Assembly (NCBI GenBank): GCA_965153455.1
Contig: OZ234493.1
Coordinates: forward strand, 4,588,001 to 4,652,000
DNA: 64,000 nt
Direction of reading: 5' to 3'
DNA from: Sphagnum compactum
Taxonomy: Eukaryota; Bryophyta; Sphagnopsida; Sphagnales
Made by a program: the position numbers and the translations under genes. A model generated the notes under the pieces. It was not told where the DNA came from. It searched no databases and was given only the letters and a program-made list of their open reading frames with translations. Shown here one piece after another: positions 12,371 to 30,581 of the stretch; the first letter of the stretch is position 1; every line of letters begins with the position of its first letter.

Positions 12371-12694
12371 CTGCCATACACCATAACCACAACTGTTGAG
12401 ATCAAATCTTGCAGAGAAATTCGTAAGTTCTCTGAGCCTACCATTTTACCCAGTCCAAACAGTATAATACTGAAATTCAGAGATGAACAGCCCAACCTGG
12501 TGGACACATTTGAGATATGAAAGAGTCAATTTCTGTGGTTTTTGGTACATGATTGTGATTCTGCAGCACAATCTTCAAGATGGCATTCTGAACTTGAATC
12601 CAGGCAGCCTAGTCAAATCACAAGTTCCAACAGTCTGTCAATTTCCAAACAAGTTTTCCCCCAGGATTTGTAACATGCGGGCAATGGTGAGTGG

Positions 12695-12832
12695 CCTTAT
12701 GGTAGACACACCTCGGAATCATTGGAGACAGACATCAGGTAAGAAGAGGTCAACAATGCCTGACCTTATGGTAGACGCACCTCGGAATCATTGGAGACAG
12801 ACATCGGGTAAGAAGAGGTCAACAATGCCTGA
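12695..12832. repeat. Tandem duplication, 2 x 69 bp
   Basis: Copy 1 is 12695-12763 and copy 2 is 12764-12832. They differ at only a few positions (for example A/G at the GACACA/GACGCA and ATCAGG/ATCGGG sites), so the duplication is recent. The unit is a multiple of three and keeps a plus-strand frame open, but there is no other sign of coding. Confidence 0.9.
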
Positions 12833-14375
12833 CCCATTTGTGTACAAGTAGCATGTACTCAGCAAGTTAAGTCTAACTTTTGCAGATTCTGGAAGCTGCC
12901 TCAGCAGCTCCAAAATGTAGGTAGTGCACAACATGGGAATAGTCTTCTCTCTGCAGTGACTGTCATCTTCTTGGATGACCTCCACTTCCCTCAACCCAAC
13001 AAAACTCAATAATAGTCCCTCAGCATGTTAGGTCTGGCAATGTTGAGGAATTTCACAAAAGTAGAGCTGGCCATTGTTGAAACTGCACGCAAGAGAAAGA
13101 ATGAAGATTGGTCACTCCTACAGATGTGGGTTCACTTCTATACGCTGCAATGAGAAACACATCTGATTAGATGACATACAGGTGAGGCTTGGAAGACCAT
13201 TCAACACAAGGTATACCATTCTACGTGTGACCTGAGTTTTCTAAATCTGGAGGCATCATATTGTAAAGATTTAATAATGTTGTAAAACCATCTTGACAAG
13301 CTATGGACAAGAGCAATTGGAGTTGGATTAGTGTCCTGCAATGACATTGACACTGACTCTGTCACAGCAAATGCTAAAAACCCACATGCAGTTGAATACT
13401 CTTCAGAAAATTGAGGAGGACCTTCACTGCAGCATTTGGGTGCAGGAAAAAGAGAGCTCAGAGTGGTGGAGGAGGCCATGAATACATCATCACATTACGA
13501 CCGCTGTCAGGAGCATGTATCATAAGATAAGCCAGCAAGCACTTACATTCAAGAAATGCGACAGCATGAGGAGAACCTATGTTGCTATGTTAGGATACGT
13601 GATGACATGAGCTGCAACCCATTCATGATATGGATTCACAACTTTGGAATGAAACACAATGGACTTGAATACTTGGCAAGCTCGGAATATTGTTTCTTGA
13701 CTCTTCTCAATTGCCTTTCTTTCTTTTTTTTGGGCTTGCTTGCAATTGTCAGTCTATCAGTGGATTTTCACACAAACCCTAGGAATGCATTTTGAGAACT
13801 CTCAATTGCATTCACCATTTATTTTTTCTATCAGTGATTATTCGCTTCTTCCTTCCAACCTGCACAATAATAATTGCATCATTCTCAACTCCTGTAAAAT
13901 GCACACACAATCTCGTAAAATGCACACAATCTTCCACTTCATTTTGCAAGGAAAAAAAGGCATTAGTATACATACTAGCACAGATCATAAGAGAATTTTT
14001 CATCGAGAAATTGCAGGCTAAGAGTGAAGATGAAGAAGAAGAAGAAGAAGAAGGAATCTCAGAGAAGAAACTCTCGCAACAAGGGCAAGGAGAAAAACAA
14101 CTGCCGATCTTGTCGTTGAACATTCACATTCCAGGGGACTAGTAGGTGAAGATGATGGCAAGCAAGCAAACAAGCTTCCGAGCTGCAACAAACATGGCCT
14201 GTTTTACGCGCGTCTCGCACAAGTGACGGACAGTTGACGTCGTTTGCTTCTGTCCTTCGCAGCAGCTCCGAGTTCATTATCCGCCACCTGTCCGCAGCGC
14301 CCTCTTCTGCGTACGCACGAGATTTGCATATCCACGCTCTGCATTCGTGAAACGACGCATTCCAGAGACATACAC
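12833..14375. other. Intergenic DNA with one weak minus-strand exon candidate
   Basis: A minus-strand frame at 13201-13479 begins MASSTTLSSLFPAPKCC and has internal splice-like CTGCAG sites. No partner exons or family motif were recognised, so it is not called as a gene. GAA-rich sequence at 14029-14052 is a short microsatellite. Confidence 0.4.
14235..14241. promoter_or_regulatory. TGACGTC element upstream of the calcium ATPase gene
   Basis: A TGACGTC core, the palindromic bZIP-type C-box, lies in a locally GC-richer block about 830 bp before the ATPase ATG. A role as a bZIP site is inferred from the motif alone. Confidence 0.25.
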
Positions 14376-14382
14376 GAGAGAG

Positions 14383-14409
14383 CGAGAGAGAGAGAGAGAG
14401 AGAGAGAGA

Positions 14410-14434
<25 letters not shown>
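14383..14434. repeat. Compound (GA)n(TG)n microsatellite
   Basis: About 28 bp of GA units pass directly into about 24 bp of TG units. It lies in the promoter or 5'-leader region of the calcium ATPase gene. Open frames in all registers here are translations of the repeat. Confidence 0.95.
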
Positions 14435-14440
<6 letters not shown>

Positions 14441-14946
14441 TGTTGTGAGGAAGGGACGATGTGAATTGGAGATTTGTGCGCGGAGGAGATGCCTGAGATG
14501 GCACAGATAGCGGTAGAAGTGGGTGTTCTTGGGCTTGTTGTGCCCTCCTGCAAGAAGCATCATCTTCTTCAGTATCGTGGAACACGGCAGCTTGGACTGA
14601 ATCATCATCATCATCATGGTTATGTCGTCTACAAGGCTTGCTATGCTCGAGTATGTTTCTGTTCTTTCTACCCCTTCCCCCTTCAACTCTGTTTGTCTTA
14701 TTATTACTGTTTTTGCAATTCAGTACTGTGTCTGCTGGATCTGAGAAGAGGGTGGGGAGAGATGGTTCGGGGTGGTGGTGGTGGCAGAAGAGGATCGCAG
14801 TAGTGTGCTCACAGCAGCAGAAAGGACCGGCTAACACAAAAAAAAATGCTGCCGCCGCAACCAAAGTTGCAGAGAAGGCTATACTAGAGGAGCGTTCAAT
14901 TCCCGCTGCTGGCCCTTTGTCACGCCAGCCTCTTCAACAACAAGAG

Positions 14947-15062
14947 GTGAGATGCTGCTGCTCCGTATGTCCACTTCTCTTGCAGATTGCAGTTTTCCAG
15001 ATATTATGTTGGAATGGATTAGCAACATAGTTTGCTGAAGAATCATAGCAAGGGAATTGCAG
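14947..15062 (+). other. Intron in the 5' UTR of the calcium ATPase gene
   Basis: A strong donor (AAGAG/GTGAGA) at 14947 and an acceptor (TTGCAG) ending at 15062 bracket 116 bp just before the ATG at 15066. Leader introns of this kind are common in plant housekeeping genes. The transcript start was not located, so the upstream leader exon is undefined. Confidence 0.55.
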
Positions 15063-15065
15063 GTG

Positions 15066-21153
<6,088 letters not shown>

Positions 21154-21859
21154 AGTCTCTTTTGATTTGGCAAGGTTTTCCTGATATAGTGCCAAACAAT
21201 TGAAAGATCATTTTGTTGAACACAATTCATATTCATGGTGGAAACATGTTTCCGATTTTCCAGTGGGAAGAGATTAGAATTCTGTGGTAGTTACATAATG
21301 ATTTGTACATTTTGAAAACATCAAGTTAAAAAGTTGTTTTAGAAGTTCATCTGCTGACAGTTCCTGAAGAAATGGAAGGGATGGACATTGTGCACTATGC
21401 ACTTTAAGAGTGACTGCTTCATGCTCAACTCTGCAACAAAAGGCTGTTGTTTGTACAGTCTGCATGGACTTCAAAGTAGTGCTTCTGAATCCAAGACTTG
21501 GCCACATTTTGAAGGGGGGTTATGACTTATGACCTTACAATTTCTAAATTTTGGTTAATGAAGAAGCTTCAAGATTCTCAATGGGGATCTTCAAGAGCTT
21601 GAAGGTCCCCAAGAATCAACTTCGAGCTTCATCTCTTTGATTTTCTGATTCAAGTGCTGATGAACTTGAATTGACATCACACATGACACAACAGTTTTGC
21701 ATTTTGTACCCTGGAGTCTACTCTTGTGTTCTACAGTCTCTAGTTTTGCATTTTGTCCTAGTTTTTTATACTCCTTACAAGGATTTAGGAATCGACGACT
21801 GCCATTGGTTTTTGCAAGTCTTCAAAGTGCCAAAAAACACTCTACAAATTTCAAGAAAC
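21154..21859. other. 3' flank of the calcium ATPase gene
   Basis: This should contain the ATPase 3' UTR. No other gene, RNA or repeat is recognised. Confidence 0.5.
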
Positions 21860-23870
21860 ACTATGCAGGTCTAGCATGCACACTCTATAGGTTGCACCAA
21901 AGCATGTTTCTTGACTAGATTTAAGTGAGACCTTTTGGTCCCAAGTTTGACTCTCTTTGTAAACATGTTGGTAGGAAGAAAACTATATCCCCCATGCCCA
22001 ATGTTCATTAAGGTACATAATTCTACTATGCTAAGGATTGTCAACATGCTAAAAATGAAGTGTTTTATGTTTTCAAAGGTGTGTTGGACAAGGTTATGCA
22101 AGGTGTGACACATGAGGGCTTTAAAAAAAATCAGTCAATTTGTCACAATTTTCTACCTATTCCAAGATGGAAAGCCCATGCTTGAATATGAAGGCATGAG
22201 GGCTTGTTGCAATTCTTTCAAGTGAAAAACTATCTACAAATACATTGGTGTGACAATATTGGATGTCCATGATTGAAATAATGCACGGCATTGTTTAGGC
22301 AACCATTACAAAAGTTGTGAAAGTAGTAAATTACATCTCCATCTTTTGTGATGAAGTTACAAGTGTTGATAATCAAAGCCGATGATTGTCCTTGCATGCA
22401 TATGTCATCAAAGATTGGTCTTGATTTCTGATTTTAGTTTCCCTCGATAGGGTGATTGAAAGGATTGATTATGGAGATGTAATTAGAATCATCACTCAAG
22501 CATTACTAATTGATGGTCTAATAGGTGAATCACTATCCTTTAAGTTCATTTTTTTGGAGTTGACAATGTGAGTTTTTTTCAAGGTGCCAAGATTGGAATT
22601 ATGTGACAAATTCAATTGGATTATGTTCTTCACATGCAAAGCATACATTGCATGACTCATCAAAACAAAAGCTTCAATAGGCATTTGGAGTTGAACAAGC
22701 TTGTTGAAATCATGAAAATTCAAGGTAATAAGTTGTTGAAGAATGTCAAAACAAGGTGAGTTTCCATGTTGGAATTTGCAAAGAGGGTGATTAGTGAATA
22801 CCACACTCTAATGGTCAAAATGGCTCTTGATTTTGTCCACAACAATTTTATCAAGGTGAACTTTAAACTCCTATGTGATATTGAGGTCCTACATGGGTTG
22901 ACAATCTTGTTGCCACTATTGGAGGAAATGAACAACTTGATGAAGCTGGCCCATATTTGAGATGTTTTAGTTGTTAACTATGTGGCATCAATCAAGCTTT
23001 ATCAAGCAAATTAATTTTCACATTTTGTGAACTTTGACATTGCTTTCAAGTTTTAAGTGTTTTATTCCTTCAAGTCTTTGGTGGGTTCCTCCCATGACCT
23101 TCTCATCATGTTGTGGATACCAAACTTAAATACAAGTATGGAGCACTTAACCTTTGATTACAATAGACAACACATTTGGGTGAAACATCTAGACTAGCTA
23201 ACAAAGGTTGTGAATTTTATGACCAATGAGATGCACGTTCATGTTGTGGAAACTATGAAAAATCAAGTGAAAGACGCAATTGAATTCCTAATTTTAAAGT
23301 TGCAATCCCATTTTCTTTCACATGGTGTTATGGAAGTTTTTGGGGTGGTTTACTTTCAATATTTGATGACAGTAGACTCTGAGGAATCCTTGATGAGACA
23401 CTTCAATGTGATTAAGACCCAGTATTGATACCCCAAGAAAATTGGGTGTAATCAAACCTTGATACTAAGTGTCTTATCTTTTATGTTTTTGGATCTATAC
23501 ATGTCATTCTTCAAATTAAAAAAAATGTCATGTTGCACTAGCCATGGGTTTTCCTTACATTATGAATCTTATGATCCAACTTTGGAGACCTCTAGCCTCA
23601 TCTCAAATGATTGCACACAAGCATTTAAAGTTGGTAGAAATTGCCATGTGATCCAAGTTATTTATTTTATTGAGAACGAAAGATGCTTCAATTATTTGAA
23701 TTTCATCAAATCCAAGCTTTGTAACCAACTAACAACACATCTAAATGTTGTGGTTGGATGTTTGATCAACAATTTTATACATTAAAAAAATTTCCATACT
23801 CACAAGTAGTTGCAGCTTGGAAGGATATGTGAATTTGGTATGGTTTTAGCACATAATTTTTGTTTGGGTA
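21860..23870 (+). pseudogene. Decayed hAT-type transposase, relic A
   Basis: Read across several frames, the stretch gives a succession of motifs of a plant hAT-like transposase family. They include an N-terminal GPKFDSLCKHVGRKK segment (about 21935-21980), FLPIPRWK-type and GKPMLEYEGM (about 22165-22200), IHCMTHQ (about 22645) and GNKLLKNVKTR (about 22720). After these come LEFAKRVISEYHTL (22766-22815), LLCDIEVLHGL and IPLLEE-like (about 22870-22930). The dimerisation-side segment near 23640-23860 includes ERCFNYLNFIKSKL. Many stops and frameshifts interrupt it; for example the Trp expected after KTR is TGA. It is inactive. Terminal inverted repeats were not found, so the ends are approximate. 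Confidence 0.6.
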
Positions 23871-26800
23871 AATTGAGGTTTGATTTTTTTACCTTTGACC
23901 CTCAATTTCCATGATCTCAACAAGGTTGATCTCTCCTTAGAATTTTGTTTATTTGTTAGTGGTAATAAGTTAGTAAGTACTGAATTTTAACAAATTTTGT
24001 TATTGTGTATTGTATATATGTTTTTTTTTTTTTTTTTTTAAGGCAACAAATGTTGCACATGGGCAATTTAGGGGTTCAATTCTTTCGCAAGTCAACTTTC
24101 AACAAGTAGGCATGGTTTGTGCATTTTATTACTTGTTTTGTGCATTGTGGGACGTGTAGTTGCCTTGTGCATGAAAAGCCTTGTACTGCAATGGGTGGTT
24201 CAAAGGTTCAATTCAAGCTGAAATTCAACCTTAAAAAACTTATTCATTGTCAATAGGATTTTTAGAACATTTAAGAATTGCCTAAATTTTAAGTGCACCA
24301 AACACACATAGTCAAATTAAATTTGATTGCACTTTTGGAGGCAACCAAACAATTCAAAGTAAAAAAAGTTATCACCAAATGTTTTGAAAATAAAAAACCA
24401 AGTCACCTACCCCTCATACAAAGATTTCACCAAATAAACCATTCTAGCCATATTGAATGATTCCTCCTGGCAAGGATAGTTATTTTTAAAAGATGAAAAA
24501 CAAACCATGAATACAAATGTATTCAACATTCAAATATGGTTATAATTTTCAAAGATTAATCATTCAAAAAAAAGTTCAATGTAAGTTGTAACCATGTGAA
24601 AAAGTAAATATAAAACGTAGGTTTATATTATGTGAACTTCCAAATGGAAATTGAAATGTATTGATGTATGTCAAAATGAACAAATATTGTTATAATTTTG
24701 GTTAATTGCAAATAGGTCACATGAATGAAATTCTTTAATTTTAAATATAGATGTGAGAAGTAAAAATGATCTTTCAAGTTTTACTTATTAAAATTTTTGT
24801 ACTAGAAACAAATTCAGATGTTTCAAATATTCAAATGTATATAAACAACATTTTAGTTTAAAGTCCAACCATTAAAGAATGAGTTATTTCAATTTTATTG
24901 AATATTTAAACAACCATAAATTTTTATGTATTTAATTTATTGGCAATTTTGTATCATATTTCAAACATAATATTTCATATGACATAACACAAACATATGA
25001 ACAAATAAAAACTATTTGGGTGAAAACATAATCAAGTAGACACATATTGTTCCATGTTAAATTAAATTAAATGTAGTTATAATAAAAGAACGTAGGTGTT
25101 TTTTAATAAATAAAATGGATTTCAGTGATCAATATGAGGATGTTATTTCTTTTATCATGATAATATTGAAAATCACATGTACATAGTATGCATTCGAATA
25201 GAATTTTGGAAATGTAAGTAATTTTTTTCATGTGATGCACCTTCTTGTAAAGTAAATGAAAGTAGGATTTAAATTGAATTTCTTCTTATTTCAAATTGAT
25301 ATTGCCCTCACATTTGTTATGTATTTCAAATTTATAAACATTTCAATTATTATCAAAATTCTAACGTGAAAGTAGGTTTGTACACAATATTCATCAATTG
25401 GTTTCAAACCTATTGAAACTTACTTTGAAAGCTACTTTTATTATACTATAATTTCTCAATATTTGTTGATAATTCAACATAATTCAATAGAGTGCATGAG
25501 GGTTTTACAATAAGATTTTAAAATGTTTAAACTATATTTTCATGCATTTATGTGTTCAACATGAGTGTACATGAAAGTGCACTTGTTGAATACTATTTCT
25601 TGTGACTAATTAATTGCATTTTCACCCATTTATACCAAATTTTTAAATTTACTTATTTATTTTGGAATTCAAAAATTATGTTCTATCGTTTCATATGAAT
25701 GACTTTGTAGATTAATGAATGTTGTAGAAAATTTTTGCAACTTATCTACAAATGTAGTAATCATAATTATTACTTGGGCTCTACATTGTTACATACAATC
25801 AAATGATGAAAATATGAATTTTTCTTATGGAAATTCGATTCCATCCAAATGAAAATCTTTGGTGACAATACATATCTTGTGGCAGGTAATTTGGTTTAAT
25901 GTATTCGTTGGACCAAATGTTTGATTAGATTCTTCCAATGGCCATTATTCAATACACAATTGGGTTATGTATAAAGGTAAAAACACAATCAAAGGAGCCA
26001 AAAAGGGTGTCAAGTCATAGTGAAAATTACACATTTTCAAATATTGATTTATGTTTTACCATTTGAAAACTATGGTAATCATGGAAAATATCGTTAAATG
26101 ACTCAAATGAATGTTAGGATGTTCAAAATAAAAATCCATCTAATCCAACTTTAAGTTTTGGTTTTAGTTAATGATTTTTGAAAGTGAACATGTGTGTCAA
26201 ATAAAGATTATTTTGCAAAGGATTCTCTTATTTCTTGTATCACAGAAGTGTTTTGATGAGAAAATATTTAGATGATAAAGAGCTATTAATCACATTAAAA
26301 AAACATTCACAATTTTAAAATCATGGAATTTTAAAATATAAAAAAAATTTGAAAATATCTTTTCAAAATTTAGAATTTCAAGAATGTTTTACCACATGTA
26401 AATGGAATATAATGTATGTTACGCGTAAAGCAAAGTTATAACTTATAATAGAAGAAAGTGAACCTTCAAGTAATGAACATATTTTGAGATGATTTGAAAT
26501 TGTGATCATTTTTCAAAACAAAATGTAAAATTTGTTAGAATCTACACATTTATAGAATTTACATGTACTCAACAATGATTGATAAAATATATTGAGGAAT
26601 TTATAAGTAGATTTAGAGTCAAGTTCTAGAAATTTTCATTCAAAAATTATTTTTCATGATAAAGTTATTTTAAAGCAAAATGACAAATATTGTAGTACCA
26701 GGGTGGTTTCGACATAAATTAAATTATTTTTGACTTTGCCAATATTTTCATAAAAAATTCAACCCTTTTTGTCGAAATTTTCAAAACACATTTAAGCTGC

Positions 26801-28020
26801 TAGCTAATTTTGAACTAGGGACTTGTATAACCAAATTAGTTACTTGACATCCATCTGACTACTAACGTAGTGAAATATCTTTAAAATATTATTGAATTTT
26901 GTGGTGTATAATTATACATATGCCAAAATTTTCAAAATGAAAAAGGTTCGTTATCGAACGAGAAATTTTGGATTAAATTAGTTGTTTGACAAAGAACTGC
27001 CAAAACCGCCCATTTACTACAATAGTCCTTTAAATAAAGTAATATCGTTGGCTCCTTTGAGTGTGTTTGAACCCAAATATGTATTGTCCAAGTCACCCAA
27101 AAAATGAACAAAGAGATTTGTGATTGACAACCACTAAATTGCCATCAACATTTCTGAAAATAATATAATTACTCCTCATTTAGGGTTTCAAGATTCATGG
27201 GGGAAGTCAAGATCACATTTTGCACATACAATTCAATCATTTGACTCCTTGATCATATTGATCTACTATATAAATGATAAATACATAAATACATAAATAA
27301 ATAAAGATCTTTGGGTTTCTTCATTTGCAATAAAATATAATGTTAAATTGTCAAACTCAATCAAAGCTTTCTTTAAGACATCTACTATAGCGTGGCATGT
27401 GCCATTGGCCCAAAATGTGTGTGAACATGATGATGATCATGTAATTTGTTCCAAGTATGAACAAGACCTTGACAATAGAGCCCAATTGTGAAAAAATATT
27501 TAAAAATTAAAAATTAATTTCCTATGACAAATAAATTACTCAAAATTTAACATCTCTCTCATATTTAGGTCTAAAAATTACGAAAATCTCCTCTAAGAAA
27601 TCAATCTCACTCGTCAAAGCCTTTCTAGCTATACCAAGATCTTGACTCAATTTCCTTTTTAAAAAAAGAATAAATTATTTTATTAAATGACACAATGACA
27701 AAATTATTCAATATTCAATAACTTTTGCATCATAAGTCTAAAGATTATGAAACCACCTTGATGCACGGGTCCTCATCTCAAGGGCTACGCATGGGGAGGC
27801 TTTTCAATGGTACCAAGAGCATGTTGGGGGGGGGGGGGGGGATATTATCTATATACCAAAAGATAAATACCTACTAGCAGCACCGACCATTATAAATGGG
27901 GGAGGGAGGGAGGAGAGGATGGAGCTTTGCTCCGTGTTGCTAAAATTAGTATTATAGTAACATCGACTTTGTATCATACAATAGAGGCCAAATGGCGTGC
28001 TATGTAACTTGACCCATTAG
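23871..28020. other. AT-rich desert without recognisable genes
   Basis: About 4 kb of very AT-rich DNA with stops in all frames. It contains a T18-type run near 24010-24028 and a pair of 20-bp inverted sequences at 25981-26000 and 27049-27068. It is probably old transposon debris that cannot be classified by eye. A poly-G run lies at about 27826-27841. Confidence 0.55.
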
Positions 28021-28286
28021 TTACATGTTGAGCGGGTCATAAGTTGGTGATTGCACTTTGCACCTCCCTTTCCTTTCTACTAGAATGAACAAAACACTCT
28101 CACTTTTATGAACTCCTTTTTGGGCCCATTTTGTCTTCGGAAAGTGCAACTCTTGTCTGACTTTTTCTTGGGATTTGGCAAAAGCCCGCCCACAACAAAG
28201 GCACCAAACTGTGGAACTAAAAACAGAGAACACCCAACCCCAAAAGAAAAAAACACAAAAAACAACAACAACAAGAACTGAGTTTA
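28021..28286 (-). other. GC-richer block of unknown origin
   Basis: Two overlapping minus-strand frames (28021-28233 and 28080-28274) stand out in base composition from the AT-rich flanks. Translations include AFAKSQEKVRQELHF and KTKWAQKGVHKSES. No family is recognised. It may be a fragment of a retroelement leader, given the dispersed repeat beginning 130 bp downstream. Confidence 0.3.
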
Positions 28287-28417
28287 GAGTTATGACTTTT
28301 GTTTGTTCTTATCTCCTAGTCGGTGATGGCGATGGTGATGAACTCCTCAATTGAGAACTAGATATCTTCTTTTGGTCGGTGATCAACTTGGATGAAAAAC
28401 TACGTTAACGAGCGGTG

Positions 28418-28852
28418 TGTCACAGTTTGGCCTTGCCATTCACATTTGAAAGTATCTTTAGGAAATTATGGAAGTTACTCAAATATTTCACCATGCAAAA
28501 AAATATAATCTTCAAAACAAATCCTCTAAAAAGAAGCCAAAATCCTTCAAGATATATATATATTATAACTCTATAATAACTAATCTCAAGTTTCATTCAA
28601 CACAAACCAAAAAATATCATGTTTCAAAATCCTCATATAAAAAAAATAGACCTATTCTTATTATTCTTATTATTATTATTACCTAGGGGCCTTTAAAAAT
28701 CCCTTAAGCTACTATTACAAATCCTCTAAAAAGAAGCCAAAATCCTTCAAAATATATATATATTATAACTCTATAATAACTAATCTCAAGTTTCATTCAA
28801 CACAAGCCAAAATTATCATGTTTCAAAAATCCTCATATAAAAAAAAAAGGCC

Positions 28853-28886
<34 letters not shown>

Positions 28887-28945
28887 TAGGGGCCTATAAA
28901 AATCCCTTAAGCTACTATTACACTCTATAATGAATCGAAACACAA
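28418..28945. repeat. Dispersed repeat copy 1 (starts TGTCACA), with internal tandem duplication
   Basis: The copy starts TGTCACAGTTTGGCCTTGCC. It contains two tandem versions of a roughly 200-bp segment (about 28518-28714 and 28720-28916), each running from AATCCTCTAAAAAGAAGCC through a (TTA)n tract to CCTAGGGGCCT. It matches a second copy at 47606-47896. The conserved TGTCAC start and dispersed location are suggestive of a solo LTR or non-autonomous element, but no target-site duplication was confirmed. Confidence 0.75.
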
Positions 28946-30111
28946 ATTCAACAACACCAAACCTCCCCACCCAAAAAATGATGTAACTTAGTTATAGTAA
29001 CAACAAAAACCCGAATGTAACTTATTTTGGTATATGCCGATCCGATCGGAGGAGGAGGAGGAGATCCAAGAGAGTTCGAGCCTGACCAATTTCGGTGCAG
29101 CAATTATCTCCGACAAAGTTGTGGCGTTACTCACTCACGATTTTTCAGTGGGATGAATCTAGTCGACTTTTGGGCTTCCTAATTTTAAAATAAAATATCA
29201 GTACGAAGTTAAAAAAAAGGACTTTTAACACCCAAAAAAAAAGTTTATGTATATTCCTCTTTTTTATTACCCCGACCGACGTAACCCCATTTCTGGACTA
29301 ATTAAAAACTAGAGAATAGAGAAGGGAGAAAATTATATGTTATAAGTAATACCTTCCATTAGAGTATTACTTATAACACATATAATTTTTCCATTAGAGT
29401 ATTACTTATAACACATAATAGTGATGAAGGTATTAATGGCATCACATTTTTTCATTGTGTTTATGATGTTGTAATGACATTGTAATACAATGATCAATTA
29501 TCGTAATGTGTTAGAACGTCACCTAAATATCAAATCAATATTTTGTATCAACATTTTGTTAATACTTAACATATTCAAAATGTTTTAAAAACATAGATAT
29601 GTGAAAAGACAAGTTTGTGTTGTTGTACCTTCCATATATTTATATTTTTATAATATTTTAACAATGTTGTTCAAGATTAAATGTTGATGTAATTGTTAAT
29701 ATGATATTGTAATGAGATTGTTTTATAAATTTTTGATTTAACCATTGTGTTAAACACAATGTGATATCATATCAATGATTATAATAACACTGAATTTTGA
29801 ATACGTCGTTAAAATGTTGTAACATCACAAATATAAAAAAAAAGGTAAGTTTGAGATGTATCTAGTACCTACTACCCACATTCCTAGGAAAGGGTATGAA
29901 TTCGTGCCAAAAATGGTGATCAACAATTTTTAAAATAAAAACTTCATGCAACCAATGAGAGGCCTCAATCATGCACCAATCGGAGATTTTCTTTTGGGGA
30001 GAGGGGAAGGATTGGGTTTTGAATTTTATTTTATTTTTTGAATTTTGATATTTGCATCATGGTCTTAGCGTGTGCTTTCACCAAGTTCAATGAAACTCTT
30101 CATGTGTTCTT
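28946..30111. other. AT-rich DNA with a fold-back at 29331-29387
   Basis: No gene was found. 29331-29352 and 29364-29387 form inverted arms around GTATTACTTATAAC. A 26-bp segment of the right arm, starting at 29357, is repeated directly from 29391. Confidence 0.55.
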
Positions 30112-30581
30112 GGAGTTCCCATGTGGTCCTCAAGTTGTTCCCAATAAATAGCACCACATTTTATCCCATACGCTTTGTCCCAAGTTCCACCCATTGCAAC
30201 CTATAGGAGTTCCCATATGGTCCTCAGGTTGTTCCTAATAAATAGCACCACACTTTATCCCATATGTTTTGCCCCGAGTTCTACCCATTGCAACTTATAG
30301 GAGTTCCCATATGGTCCTCAAGTTGTTCCTAATAAATAGCACCACATTTTATCCCATATGCTTTCCCAAAAGTTCCACCCATTGCAACCTATAGGAGTTC
30401 CCATGAGGTTCTCAAGTTATTCCTAATAAATAGCACCACATTTTATCCCATATGCTTTGCCCCAAGTTCCACCCATTGCAGCCTATAAGAGTTCCCATAT
30501 GGTCTTCAAGATGTTCCTAATAAAGAGCACCACATTGTATCCCATATGCTTTGCCCCAAGTTCCACCCATTGCAACCTACA
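30112..30581. repeat. Minisatellite, 5 x 94 bp
   Basis: Five head-to-tail units start at 30112, 30206, 30300, 30394 and 30488, each exactly 94 bp. Each contains GGAGTTCCCATATGGTCCTC, AATAAATAGCACCACA and TTCCACCCATTGCAACCTA with scattered substitutions. The lack of indels over five units is notable given the substitutions. No open frame is maintained. Confidence 0.95.

Noticed and set aside
13201-13479. Minus-strand frame starting MASSTTLSSLFPAPKCC, resembling a transit peptide
   Set aside because: No downstream exon in frame or family match was found; the Ser/Thr start alone is not enough.
14204-14864. Long overlapping minus-strand frames containing THTHTH and LSLSLS
   Set aside because: They arise from the (GA)n(TG)n microsatellite in the ATPase promoter.
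24055-24230. GGTTCAATTC words resembling a tRNA B-box
   Set aside because: No matching A-box, cloverleaf arms or acceptor stem could be formed around them.
26948-26965. Short GTTCG/CGAAC palindrome
   Set aside because: Five-base arms are too short to mean anything in 64 kb.
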